Shown here: one piece after another, positions 30,321 to 41,782 of the stretch
Position numbering within the stretch: position 1 is the stretch's first letter
Layout of the letters: the number at the start of each line of letters is the position of its first letter
DNA from: Rosa chinensis
Taxonomy: Eukaryota > Streptophyta > Magnoliopsida > Rosales > Rosaceae
Reading direction: 5' to 3'
Assembly: GCF_002994745.2 (NCBI RefSeq)
Contig: NC_037092.1
Span: 15,181,501 to 15,245,500 of the forward strand
Length of the DNA stretch: 64,000 nucleotides
Translations under genes and position numbers: made by a program
Notes under the pieces: generated by a model
Databases searched by the model: none
What the model saw: the letters and a program-made list of their open reading frames with translations, nothing else
Told to the model about the DNA's origin: nothing

Positions 30321-33300
30321 ATGGGAAATCAAAATTTCAAATCATTTTTCATTGATCATTCTGATCATCCGGCCTTGGTGATAGTGTTCAATCAACATAA
30401 TCGACCAAATCAATCTAATTGGCAATACGGTTCCTCCGGTTGCAATCCTCTCTCCAAACAACAACTTCAGCAAGTTTTGGCTATTTTGAATCACAAAGGA
30501 TCTAATGATTCTTCTAGTCCTCAATCACATTCAGCTGCCATGGCTATTAGGAGCAACAAGCCCAATCAGTCCTATTCTTCAGGTTTATCTAAGATCGCTT
30601 CCCGCAGTTAGATCATTGACAGCGGGGCGACAGATCACATCTCTTCATCTCTTAAATTATTTTCGCATAAGAGTAAAAATTGTTCATTGCCTCCTGTGTT
30701 ATTACCGAGCGGAGAGAAGGCTAATATTTTTGCAAAAGGATCATTGCCTCTGAATTCTGTGTATTACCTGCGTGATGTATTGTGTGTGCCTACATTCAAA
30801 GTTGATCTGTTATCGGTCAGTCATCTGACAAGGGGCTTGAATTGTTCCGTGACTTTTTTTCCATATTGGTGTATTTTGCAGGATCTGGTTTCGAAGAGAA
30901 CGATTGGTTTGGGTAAGCAATGTGACGGTCTCTATTATTTGGTGGCATTAGCAACGGAGAAAACCACAACCAAACCACATCATTCATCACCCATTCAACC
31001 TGCCTGTCACCTCACCATGTCCTCTACCAACCTTTGGCATCGTCGTTTGGGCCATGTTTCGTCTCGTCCTCTCGATTATATTGCTAAATATTTCTTAAAT
31101 ATTTCTCTTAATTCGAATCATGCTTGCGATGTTTGTCCATTAGCAAAGCAAAGTCGTCTTTCTTTTGGTACTAGTTTTATCTCATCTGTTAAACCTTTTG
31201 ATCTTATTCATTGTGATATTTGGGGTCCTTATAAACATTCTTCTCTTTCTGGTGCCCATTATTTTCTTACTATTGTGGATGATTATTCTCGTTTTACCTG
31301 GGTTTTTTTAATGCAACATAAACATGAAACTCAATCTTTAGTCAAACATTTTTTTGCTCTTGCATCTACTCAATTCTCATCTCAGATTAAAAGTTTTCGC
31401 AGTGATAATGGGGCTGAGTTCCTTTCTCTTCAAAAATTTTTCCAAGATAATGGAGTCCTTTTCCAGCATTCTTGTGTTTATACGCCCCAACAAAATGGGG
31501 TAGTGGAACGCAAGCATCGCCATATCCTCCAGGTTGCCCGCGCTTTTAAATTTCAGGCTAACCTTCCTCCAAAATTTTGGGGAGAATGTGTCCTTACTGC
31601 TGTGCATGTTATTAATCGTTTACCCACTCCACTGCTCTCTTTTAAAACACCTTTTGAGCGTCTTTATTCCAAACCTCCTTCTTTTCATCACCTTCGTGTT
31701 TTTGGTTGTCTAGCTTATGCTTTTTTTTTTTTTTTTTGGTCTGATTTGTCTAGCTTATGCTACTAATGTCCATATCACACATAAATTTGCTCCTAGAGCC
31801 GTCAAGTGCATCTTCACCGGTTATCCCATTGGTCAGAAGGCCTATAAACTTTACGATCTCTCTACTCACAAAATTTTTACCAGTCGTGATGTAGTTTTTC
31901 ATGAACATATTTTTCCATATAGGTCTGATCCCGAGCCCCATTCCCTTCCAATTTGTCCTTTGGCCCAAATCACAGCTCCCTCATCAAACCCAACTCAGCC
32001 CACTGGCCCAATTCCTTCTCCAGCGTTAGATGTTGACCCGCCTTATCCTTCCCACTCACAGTCGCGTCAACCTCATCGCGTCGTCTCCCATTGACGCTGC
32101 TCTTCCTTCTTCCTTTCCAATCGATTTCGATCCTCCTTCTCCCTCTCCAGTTCCTTCGCCTCCGACCACCTCACTCGATCTAAGCCTTAGCCCAACATCT
32201 CTGAATCCCAGCTTCGCCTCGCTCGATCTGCGTCCTGACCCAATCCCATCCCCATCCAACGCTAGCTCGCCCTTCCCCTCATCCACTCCGATTATACCAC
32301 CACCGCCGGTTCCCATCGCTCCACCAGTACCCATCGTTCCACCACCACCCGAGGCTCCTCTCCATCACTCCACTTGCACCACTGCTCCGCCCCCAAAACT
32401 TCGGGATTATGTTTGTTCTCAGGTCATGCTACCTACTTCCGATCCATCGTTCTCTTTGTTTCCTGGTCCAACCAAAGGTACCCGCTATCCCTTGTCCAAT
32501 TATGTCACATATGATCGGTATACACCTGGGCATCGATCGTTTATTGCTCAGATTAGTCAAGCTTCTAAGCCCAGTTCCTATGCTGACGCCGCTCCCCATC
32601 CTGCGTGGCAAGAGGCTATGCGCTCAGAGTTAGAGGCTCTCCATGCTAATGGCACATGGACTCTCACACATCTTCCCGCCGGTAAGAAGCCCATTGGTTG
32701 TCTCTGGGTTTACAAGATCAAACACCATTCGGATGGTTCCGTTGAGCGTTATAAGGCTCGTTTGGTGGCCAAAGGTTTTACTCAGATGGAAGGTGTTGAT
32801 TATCAGGACACTTTTTCTCCCACTGCAAAGATCATAACAGTTCGCTGCTTAATTGCTTTGGCTGCTGCCCGGCGATGGCCACTTTCCCAGTTAGACATCA
32901 ACAATGCCTTCTTACATGGGGATCTTCACGAAGAAATTTACATGATGCCTCCTCCGGGTCTTCGGCGACAGGGGGTGGAACACTTGGTTTGTCGCCTTCA
33001 CAAGTCTTTGTACGGACTGAAGCAAGCATCTCATCAGTGCTTCGCCAAGTTTTCGGTTGCTATGCAATCAGCTGGCTATGTTCAATCAAAAGCAGACTAT
33101 TCTTTTACTGTTCACAAGGAAACAAGGCAATTCTTTTACTGTTCTTCTGATATATGTTGATGATATTGTAATTATTGGGAATGACTCTGCTAGTATTTCT
33201 GCACTTAAAAACTTTCTGCATAGTCAATTTCGTATTAAAGACCTTGGGAACTTGAAATATTTTCTTGGCATTGAAGTATCACCTTCTGCCAATGGGATCT

Positions 33301-34106
33301 TTATTTCCCAGCAGAAATACGCTCTAGAGATCATTAAAGATGCTGGATTGTTAAGTGCAGCTCCAATTGATACTCCCATGGAGCGTGGATTGAAATTGTC
33401 TGATAAAAGTGAGTTGCTCAAGGATCCATCTCGATACAAGAGGCTAGTTGGGAGGTTGATCTATCTTATGGTTTCGCAACCTGATATTACCTATCCAGTT
33501 CATGTTTTGAGCAGGTTCATGCATGAACCTAGAAAATGTCATATGGAAAGTGCTCTCCGCGTTGTGCGATATCTTAAGAATGCACCTGGTCAGGGTTTAT
33601 TTTTCTCTTCAAAAAGTGATCTCAGGTTGCGACCTTATTGTGATTCTGATTGGGCAGGTTGCCCGATTACTAGAAGGTCTACTACAGGCTATTGTGTCTT
33701 TCTTGGACCCTCTTTGGTTTCATGGAGATCCAAGCAGCAAAAGACCGTCTCTCTCTCTTCAGCAGAGGCAGAGTATAGAGCAATGACGAGGGCTTGCTGT
33801 GAACTGACTTGGTTAGGATTTCTTCTCCAAGATTTGGGTGTATTGCAATCAAAACCTGCTCTACTATACTATGATGATAAGGCAGCACTGCATATTGCTG
33901 CTAATCCTGTTTTTCATGAAAGAACGAGACACATTGAAATGGATTGTCATTACATCAGAGATAAAATTCAAGATGGCTCTGTTGTTACAAAGTTTGTGAG
34001 TTCTCCACATCAGTTAGCTGATGTTCTTACTAAAGCATTGGGAAAAGAAGTCTTCATTCCTATGATTCGCAAGTTGGGAGTTCGCGACATCCACTCTCCA
34101 ACTTGA
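30321..34106 (+). pseudogene. copia polyprotein (protease, integrase, reverse transcriptase, RNase H), lightly broken
   Basis: From MGNQNFKSFF only a gag C-terminal remnant remains, ended by a TAG at 30609 just before the protease motif IDSGATDHI. Then come the pre-integrase HRRLGH region, the integrase core (HCDIWGP, VDDYSRFTWVFLM, SDNGAEF...QQNGVVERKHRHIL), a poly-T insertion with a repeated TGTCTAGCTTATGC (31705-31765) that shifts the frame, a second shift near 32092, reverse transcriptase (LDINNAFLHGDL, YGLKQA), and a small duplication at about 33095-33145 that shifts the frame before LIYVDD. RNase H follows (DSDWAGCPITRRSTTGY, SSAEAEYRA) to a stop at 34104. Four easily counted lesions separate it from a full pol. 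Confidence 0.95.
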
Positions 34107-34113
34107 GGGGGAG

Positions 34114-34313
34114 TGTTGGGAAAGTAAATATTGTGTATCATGTATAATAGGAAAGTAGTTTAGCTTAGTTATGCATAGTTATTTGCTACCTTATTTTCTC
34201 CTTAATTGTAGAGATTTGCTTCCTTGTAGAATAGGTACTCTCTTTCTTGTAATCTGTTTATAACCTTGATACGTGAATGAATGATAATCATCTAGCAAAA
34301 TATCCTCTTTTCA
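34114..34313 (+). repeat. right LTR of copia element 2
   Basis: 200 bp, preceded by the purine tract TTGAGGGGGAG and followed by the ACAAG duplication. Confidence 0.97.
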
Positions 34314-34383
34314 ACAAGCATATCATAACACATCCAGATAACAATCGTAGATTGTTAACAAATTACTAGAAATTTGTGTTAGC

Positions 34384-35484
34384 CTAAGGCCAGTGACCAT
34401 TACATATCCTTCCGTTGCCATCTACAGACAGAACAAGAAGATGGGGATGTACCCACGGTGGTACATAGAGATAGGTCCACTCATTTGACGTTTCATGCTT
34501 CGCCATTATAGAATAACTTGAATCCTTCTTCAATACTACTCCAGACGATTCAATAGTACCACTTATGTCAACGTAAACATATTTGGTTGGATCAAAACCT
34601 CCAGGATCCCAAATACGAAACCCTAGCAGATTAGAGCTCATCAGTTTGGCCCACAAGAGAGCCCAATTCCAGCAAAACTTCACCCATTTAGGTCTCAAAC
34701 CTCCATGGGGCCCCCAATCATATTTTACTTTGGGCACCCAGCATGGTTCGGGCACCCTATCAGAACCCGGCCTCCGATCTCTAGCAGCACAGCTGCTTCT
34801 CAACCCATCGACCAGCCGCGCCATTGCCATGCAATCATTCGAAGCAGACTCCACCGCCGCGCACGATGATCGATGCATGTGTCTCTTCATCCTCAGTCTG
34901 CATCCCCTTGAGTAATTAGGCTGCATCGCTCCCAGCCTCCCATCACAATCGAATGCAGACACTGCTCGCCTAATTTCGAAGACCTGCTGCAATGGCAGAT
35001 CTGCAACCTGCCGCCGCCAGTCCAGCCCAAACGTCTCCCGCTCCCGTCCTTTATGCCAAACACTAGAAGCTCTTTTCCATCGATGATTAGCGATGTCAAT
35101 CACCGCCATCTTTAGATCCAGATCATATAAATGGCTACCTCCCCATGGTTTCACCAAACAGGCTCCTCCAAACAAACCTAGGTCTATCTTGAGCCGAGCT
35201 CTACTTGGGCGAATTCGGGACAAACAATTTCGCACCCATCGAGCCTTGGGTCTCCCCGGATTAGACCACCAATCCATCTCATTCACATCATCCACTTCAT
35301 TCCGGTGAGAGTCAAAAGAGGTAATGAAGGTTTGAGGGTTAGATTGGGTGGTTTCCACACGAGGTTGGCGTTGGAGGGCCATCAGCAGATGGCTTAGGAC
35401 AGAGACCGTAGCCGGCCGCCATTGTTGGAACGCAAAGCCAAGGAGGCCAGGCTTTAGGAGGCTAGGGTTGAAGCGCAGAGCCAT
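34384..35484 (-). CDS. 366-aa open frame of unknown function inside the retroposon
   Basis: The ATG at 35484 (MALRFNPSLLKPGLLGFAFQQW) lies 20 bases from the retroposon's 5' end, and the frame stays open to a TAA at 34384. The open frame extends further upstream, past the retroposon boundary at 35503, so I take this ATG as the start. The product is rich in Trp, Arg and Pro and has no signal peptide. I recognise no domain: no zinc knuckle, reverse transcriptase or endonuclease motif. The C-terminal part (YVYVDISGTIESSGVVLKKDSSYSIM... and VLSVDGNGRICNGHWP) is more ordinary in composition than the Arg-rich middle. It could be the cargo of a non-autonomous LINE, a retroposed transcript, or a chance frame. 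Confidence 0.35.
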   Translation of the reverse strand: MALRFNPSLLKPGLLGFAFQQWRPATVSVLSHLLMALQRQPRVETTQSNPQTFITSFDSHRNEVDDVNEMDWWSNPGRPKARWVRNCLSRIRPSRARLKIDLGLFGGACLVKPWGGSHLYDLDLKMAVIDIANHRWKRASSVWHKGRERETFGLDWRRQVADLPLQQVFEIRRAVSAFDCDGRLGAMQPNYSRGCRLRMKRHMHRSSCAAVESASNDCMAMARLVDGLRSSCAARDRRPGSDRVPEPCWVPKVKYDWGPHGGLRPKWVKFCWNWALLWAKLMSSNLLGFRIWDPGGFDPTKYVYVDISGTIESSGVVLKKDSSYSIMAKHETSNEWTYLYVPPWVHPHLLVLSVDGNGRICNGHWP

Positions 35485-35518
35485 AGCGCTGAGGAAGAAG
35501 CATATAATTGATAACGTT

Positions 35519-36123
35519 GAGCTAAGCATCAACGCAGCAATTTTACAAAAAGAAAAAAGAAAAAGACAAAAGTCAGGTGCAAAGAACACGAAAGAACAAG
35601 GACGTACAAAACCTAGTCACATACACCTAGATGTGAATTTGAAATATTCCAAAAAAAAATACTAAACAATTAACAATGCTAATTATTTTTGTTTAACAAA
35701 TTTTGGCTTTCATAATTTATTTAGTAGGGAAGTATTGAGTCAATTTTACACCTTTTTTTAAGTATGAATGATCCTTTATCTTTCGAGAAAAGTGGTCAGT
35801 TCCACAACTAAATCACAACTGTTAATTCTGATTGGATAAATTTCTATAGTGTGTGGGCAAAGAGACTCGTTAATGGTACATTTTGTTATCGTCAATATCA
35901 AAATTTATATGAAATTTCATTGTATAAAACAAAAGCTAGCTAGGACCTGTACTATGAACAAACAAACAAAATAGCTAGGCACCCAAATGGAAGTAACCAA
36001 ACTTTTCAATAGAGCAACTCGTTACAAGTTAGAACATAACTAGCGATTATGAGGGAGATTTGTTGTGGTGAGATTCGACTATTTAAGTTTAAGACTTTAA
36101 GTCATATATTTTATGATTCTTGT
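35519..36123. other. A/T-rich intergenic, no feature seen
   Basis: Between the retroposon and the hAT element I see no gene, repeat boundary or RNA gene. GTTGAAAC at 36124 is the left copy of the hAT target duplication. Confidence 0.5.
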
Positions 36124-36131
36124 GTTGAAAC

Positions 36132-37787
36132 TAGGGCTGGGATCGGTTCTATTTTTCTGTTTTTTTTCAGGAACCGAAACCGGAACCGGTAGCATTTTCC
36201 GGTTCGGTTATTACACTTTTGCATACCTGGAACCGTGTTGGAGCCGAACCGATTTTCTCAGGTCGGTTCTGTACTGTTTTCGGTTCCTATACATAGAATC
36301 ACAGATGAAGGAATGGTGGAGATCAGAAATGGGGTTCAAAGCACAGACCCACAGATGAACTGGGTTTTCTGGGTTTTGCAACTTTTCAAATAGAAGGAAG
36401 AAGGAAGCAGAGTTACCAGGATCGCTCACTTGTGTGGCGACCCGCGTTCCGGATCGCACGTACCGAAACGTGGTACATCAGCGATCCAGATCGTTAAACC
36501 TAGCGATCCAAACATCTCTGCCTTCTGCGTCATATCAGCAACTCAACATCTTTTTTTTTCGTCCTCTTCAAGGCGATGGGAAGCCTCTAGTCCTCGACAA
36601 CCCAGTTTCTTCCTTATTCTCCTTCGCAGCTCATTCCTTTTTCTGTTTTGTTCGGCAGAAATCTTTTTTGTTTTACTGGGTTTGCAACGGTGGAGCTCTC
36701 AACGAAGACCTCATATTTGTTTAGGTTAATTTTTTAATACTAGCAGCCTAGGCCCATTTATCTATGATTAAGGGTTTTGTTATACTAGATCCAGTTATTG
36801 AATATATGGATAAGGCAAAAAATTCTTCTTTTTTTTTTTAATAGAAAAAATTAGTGTCTCTAATTTCATAAATTATTAAATATAATAATTTTAATATCCT
36901 AACGTACGGCACACCATAAACATAGCGTACCACGTACCCGTACCGCGTTCCCGTACCGAAACGACCCGCGATCCAGGTAACGAAGAACAATTATGAGGGT
37001 AGGGGATAGTGATTAGGGCTGTCGGCTGTCGGCTGCCGGCTGCCAGCTACGCTTGAGAAATTGGAGAAGATCTGAATTGAGAAGCTGGGCCTAATCCTCA
37101 TTCCAAACACACTTTGCCTCCCAAATCTCACGGTATTCGGAACACAACCAAAGCTTAGAAATATAACTGAAAAACAAATCATGGTATCAAGTAGGACAAC
37201 AACTTTCTCCCATAAACAAATCATGGTACCAGCTGAATAAAGAAATAAGAAGTAGAAAATTGGTTTTCAAAACTATCTCTGATAAAATCAAAACCAAACA
37301 AAAGAGCGAGAACTAAGACGAGAGGAGGAAGAAAGAGACGAGAAAGGAAGGGAACAACAAGACTAAAAGAAATAGAGGGGAGAAAGAGAGAGAACGGGAG
37401 AGAAGGTTTGAGAGAACTTGGAGAATATTATTTTAAAATTTTCTTTACTAAAGCAAAAGCACAAATAGGGGAGCATCTTCTGACCTTCGCACATGGGCAC
37501 ATCAGATTAAAAAAAAGTAGATGGGGTGGGTAGGTAGAGAGAATCTTAGGGTTAGGGAGAGTGGGAGACACCGAAAACAAACAAGAATTATACAATATTC
37601 TCTAAATCGCTTCGGTTCGGGTAAAGGCAAAAAATGAATATGGAAACCGACACCGAACCGTTACTATTGTACAAGAACCGAACCGAAAAAAAATGACTAA
37701 ATTAAGAGTGAAAACCTAACCGAACCGATCGATTCGGGTCGATTTGGACTGGTTCCTCAGTTTTTCGGGTCTAAAATTCCAGCCCTA
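36132..37787. mobile_element. non-autonomous hAT transposon, 1656 bp, TSD GTTGAAAC
   Basis: The ends are TAGGGCTGGGAT on the left and ATTCCAGCCCTA on the right. They are flanked by the perfect 8-bp duplication GTTGAAAC at 36124-36131 and 37788-37795. Short TAGGGCTGG-type inverted ends and 8-bp duplications define hAT. The subterminal regions are dense in CCGAACCG/CGGTTCGG motifs (36170-36290 and 37605-37735), a usual transposase-binding style arrangement. No transposase frame is present. Confidence 0.9.
36410..36985. repeat. inner inverted-repeat segment within the hAT element (possible nested MITE)
   Basis: GTTACCAGGATCGC near 36412 and GCGATCCAGGTAAC near 36972 are inverted copies with one mismatch. 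Inside them are further matching blocks: GCGACCCGCGTTCCGG and ACGTACCGAAACG against CGTACCGCGTTCCCG and CCGAAACGACCCGCG. The flanking sequence does not show a clear target duplication. It may be a small element that inserted into the hAT, or internal duplication of the hAT itself. Confidence 0.4.
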
Positions 37788-37795
37788 GTTGAAAC

Positions 37796-38582
37796 ACACT
37801 CTTCCTATTTGAAGTTACTCACGTAAAGCAAGGAATGGAAAAACGTAAACAAGGGGTGGAAAAGTTTAGGTTGTTATTGTATCAGCTGCGAAAATAGTAA
37901 ATACGCACTAGTCGTTATTGATTTCCTTTGGAGACGATTGCTAGTGTTGTCGATGTTGATTTGAACTGGTCAAAGAATTAAAATAAAGCACGCTTCCATC
38001 TTCCATGCATGGTTTCGTTATGAATAATGTCTATGCATGCACCCTATAAGGCTTTTTATTTTATTTTTTTCCTGGTGAAATATATAAAGCTAATTAAACC
38101 TATGCTGCCACTATCATTTTTCGGGAGGAATAGGTGTGTCGAAACAAGAGAATCGCATAATGATCGATTAATACCGGATGCGTCTTCGAGGATCTGGGGT
38201 TGATTGCCTGAAGGAGTCGTTTAATTAAAGGTACAAATGGACGGCAAACCCAAACTGATCGAGCACTTTCTTTTCTCCAAGGGGGAGGCGGTTGAACTTT
38301 GAGACTTCTAAATCTACAACTAGTGTTTTTCATAGCAGCAAAGTGGAGGAGAGCAGTAGAAAGTGGTGTTTGCCGTACGTAAATTGGGATTGTATAGGCC
38401 TTTTAAATCAAACTACTACGCTTGTATGGTATGAATTTTCTACCACAATTAATCCGCTAGTCAAACACTCAAACTGGTAACTCAATCTTATTAATTAGTA
38501 CTTGCAGTCTGGGGTAAATACTAGCCATGGCTTCTCTGAATCAATCGAAAGTAGGTCAATATAAACTCATTATCGTTGCATC
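37796..38582. other. intergenic, no feature seen
   Basis: Low-coding sequence with short open frames only. Nothing recognised apart from A/T-rich tracts. Confidence 0.5.
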
Positions 38583-38585
38583 TAA

Positions 38586-39700
38586 GAGCAAGTCCACGAC
38601 ATCATATGCTGACCCAGGTCACCAAAATCCAAAATTGTGATTTCCCACCTTCGACCGATGAAATGTAAGCCCAACACTAAATGTCCCAGGCCACGACCCA
38701 GGTTAGGAGTTTGACTCAGGTCATGACCCAGAGAGGCCGGGCTCCAACGTGGCCCAAGACTTTTATCCGCAAAGTGTCGTCGGTGGCGTTGTGCACCCAA
38801 AGCACCAAATCTTGACCAAAATCGAAAAGCATGGATACTAGCACGTAGATATGAAGAGTAGATGAATTTTCTCACCTCATGCACCTTCGATTTTGACCGG
38901 AGTTGCTGGAAAATGCAGAGAAAAGTTCAAAACTTTTGACCTTCAATTCTCCTTCCCCGCTCCACATATGGATGAACTGGGACCATAGAAGCGTCAACGA
39001 TGAGAAGACTAACCGATCGCCACCGGTCCGCCGCCTTGAGGTGGCTGGATGGCAGAGTTCTAGTCGGGTCCAGTCACAGGTCATCGGGTCACAAAAACGG
39101 GTCTCGAGCTTATGGAGCAAACTGGATCGTCCGATCCAATCTGGGCTTATACATGGTCTCCCCTTAAATGAATCGACGGCTCTAATGAAGCAATGGTTAT
39201 TTTGAACGGCTCAGATTGCACCGAGTGAATTTACTTTTTTCTCAAATATTTTCTAAATTTCTAAAACTTCAGAAAATCATTATAAATATGTTGGGTGTTC
39301 GAAAAATTCACTAAAAATTCTCACAAGCGCGTCGTGTACTTTATTATAGAGTCCAATCAGTCCATAAATCAAAATTTTTATCTTAAGAAAAATTCAAAAA
39401 AATAATCCTAAGCATTCAAATAAACATCAAGAAAAATAATTATTCAAACATTCTCACTTTAACTCGCTGAATTTTTTCGAGGCTCACAAATGCATGATGT
39501 GAGAGATCCAACAGTAGGTTCGTCGGTAAGTTTTCCAAAATATTCAACATTACTATTTATTTATCATATGTTTCTTATTATAATAAAAAATTAATAATAA
39601 TATTGAATGAATAGTGTTCTGACCCAGTGGCCTGACCAAATGGGTGGAAACAAACATAGAAGAGCAGGGAACAGTGTTCTTACCCAGTGATCCTGACCTA
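38586..39700. mobile_element. possible PIF/Harbinger-like MITE
   Basis: The left end, GAGCAAGTCCACGACATC after TAA, is of the GAGCAAGT(C/G)CA type also seen at the Harbinger element at 58765. TAA is the usual PIF/Harbinger target. Repeated GACCCAGG / ACCCAGTG motifs at 38613-38720 and 39615-39695 are typical of the subterminal parts of such elements. I could not identify a clean right terminus; the limit given is approximate. It contains no credible gene. Confidence 0.35.
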
Positions 39701-39837
39701 CGTACACATCATATGGAAGGTTTTACGGTATATTAATGTACTGATATATAAAGTAGACTTAATTCGATACAGAGGTAAACCAGTTCGAATGTAGAGTAGT
39801 CTCAAACCAGTAAAAACAATCTAACCACTACACCAAT

Positions 39838-40250
39838 TTTTCAATCAGACGACAGTTTTTCACTGTCGTCTGATTATAGGCATTGCTGTTGTCTATCTCA
39901 ATGCCGTCTGATACATAATCAGACAATACCAGAAAACTGTCGTCTGATAAAGTTTAGTACAACAGCAGCTACTATCATGTCTGTTGTCTGAATACCACGA
40001 AGAACAACAGCAGCTTATATACTTACTGTTGTCTAATAAAGTTTAGTACAACAGCAGCTACTATCATGTCTGTTGTCTGAATACCACGAAGAACAACAGC
40101 AGCTTATATACTTACTGTTGTCTGAAGGCTGTGCCAGACAACAGGGGCTTATATGCTTACTGTTGTCTGAAGGCTTGATCAGACAATATGTACTTGCAAA
40201 TCCCATTGTCTATCTATTATTGATACTATAGATTTCTAAACAAAACCATT
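39838..40250 (+). repeat. left subterminal repeat array of the CACTA element
   Basis: CAGACGAC/CAACAGCAG/GTTGTCTGA motifs alternate in both orientations. A unit of about 92 bp (AAGTTTAGTACAACAGCAGC... to ...TACTTACTGTTGTCTG) is tandemly duplicated at about 39950-40120. Such arrays are where CACTA transposases bind. Confidence 0.8.
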
Positions 40251-40567
40251 GTTTGTTGTTTTGCTGGACAATGGCTTTCTCGTTCTTTTAGTCCTTAAAG
40301 TATTATAGTTAGAGGACTCATACAACAGTTTTTGTTAGGCATTTTATGATGATCAATTATTGGACAATAGTTTTTAGCTGGAATAGAATGGTCCAAGAGA
40401 CATTCAAAAGACCTACATTCTGCATATATGAGATCCAAATGAAAACCCAAAACACATTTATTTATGTAAAGATTCGATACATTCATCCATATATCCAACA
40501 AAGTCATTTTATCCTAACATTAACCCCCACAATACTTGTCCATAAATGTGATGCACATTAACCTTGC

Positions 40568-40671
40568 CTAAACCTCACAAATATGTGAAAACAATGCACT
40601 GGCAGCTTTAAGTACATCCTTTTGTTTACCCTCGGCTTGAAGGGCCTCCTTCAAAAGAGGCTTTGCATCCA
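40568..40671 (-). pseudogene. captured terminal exon of an unidentified gene
   Basis: An acceptor (TATGTCCAG at about 40675) is followed by a frame reading VLDAKPLLKEALQAEGKQKDVLKAASALFSHICEV and a stop TAG at 40568. It looks like a genuine helical C-terminus, but I cannot name the protein. It is the most downstream captured piece on the minus strand and would supply a stop codon to any chimeric transcript. Confidence 0.4.
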
Positions 40672-41782
40672 GTACCTGGACATACAATGCGAGAATATTG
40701 TTGAGATTTGCAACATATACAAAGCAATGATAAAGAGCAATGATACAGAGCAACAATCTTGAAATCTTGTACCTTCAAATCTTGTCTGCAATTCAATGAT
40801 ACAGAGCAACATATTCAGTCAATGATACAGAGCAATGTATGAGAGCCTCAAAACAGAACAAGGTCCATGAGAGCCATAAAACATAACAAGGTCCATGAGA
40901 GCCTTAAAACAACATGAGATTCATAAAAATCCTAGATACCACCAACCAAGACTTCATAATACTACTCAGTTCATCAATAATGAACCTAATACAGTTCACA
41001 ACAACAAAATGAAGGGCTTTATATATAGAGACAGAAGAGAGAGTCAAAATCTAGGACACTTGGGATTTTGATTTAAAAATGAGAAAGGGATGGCCTTTGG
41101 CATATTTCGAAAGACAATGAGCCAAGGACGCGAAAAGATCCCTACTGCCCCCAGCCAAAAGGCCATTATACATTATACATTATGCATGTATCGAAAAGCT
41201 CAAATTCCTAATGTGCAGCTTACCAAAAGAAAAAAAAATCTCCTATTTTGATCTCTCTCCCCTGCAGCTCAAAATGAGTACTTGACTCATACACAAGAGA
41301 CAATCACTCAATTAACACAACTATTATAATGATGGCATATCAATTAACACTCAATTAACATAACTATTATTATAATGATGGCATATCAATTAACACGAGA
41401 CACTCATATAGTAAAGTAGTAAACCCAGACAATCATATAGCTAATCATATATCAATTAACACAATCATATAGCTAATCATATATCAATTACCACAAGAGA
41501 TAATCAGATAGCTACTCGGCCTCAATATAGTAGAAGTAGATCTTATATTTTGAACAGGGGATAAATTTAACCCACAACAAGCTATTACTTTCTTACTATT
41601 TCTGGATTCTTGTCCAGTTATTCTATTAAGAACAGGGGATAAATTTAACCCACCAAGATATTGTTGCCTCTCCTAACAGGTCCTGGCAGAGTCTTCACAC
41701 ACCCAAAAAAAATATTATTCACTCAATCAATTAATCAAACCACAATAAAGTAACCAAGATAAACTGCGGAAATGTTATTTAC

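Larger units (their letters stand above)
29998..34313 (+). mobile_element. young Ty1/copia LTR retrotransposon with gag deletion, TSD ACAAG
   Basis: LTRs of 200 bp (29998-30197 and 34114-34313) start TGTTGGGAAAG and end CTCTTTTCA; I count two differences between them. ACAAG flanks the element at 29993-29997 and 34314-34318. The primer-binding site TGGTATCAGAGC (tRNA-iMet) directly follows the left LTR, and the polypurine tract TTGAGGGGGAG precedes the right. Total length is 4316 bp, short for a copia, because most of gag is missing. The near-identical LTRs make it the youngest dated insertion here. Confidence 0.97.
29938..35503 (-). mobile_element. poly(A) retroposon (LINE-type or LINE-mobilised), interrupted by a copia element, 15-bp TSD
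   Basis: The 15-base sequence ATAATTGATAACGTT occurs at 29923-29937 and again at 35504-35518. Just inside the left copy is a T run (about 29936-29945); on the minus strand this is a short poly(A) tail after CTTTGATT. This combination is the mark of LINE-type target-primed insertion. Removing the copia element (29998-34313 plus its 5-bp duplication) leaves about 1.25 kb: a 366-codon open frame (34384-35484) and a 3' untranslated part. The frame starts 20 bp from the 5' end, so the element looks complete rather than 5'-truncated. I saw no reverse transcriptase motif, so it depends on another element's machinery. Confidence 0.75.

Noticed and set aside
32030..32334. Gly-rich minus-strand frame in copia element 2
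   Set aside because: It is the antisense of the Pro/Ser-rich linker between integrase and reverse transcriptase.
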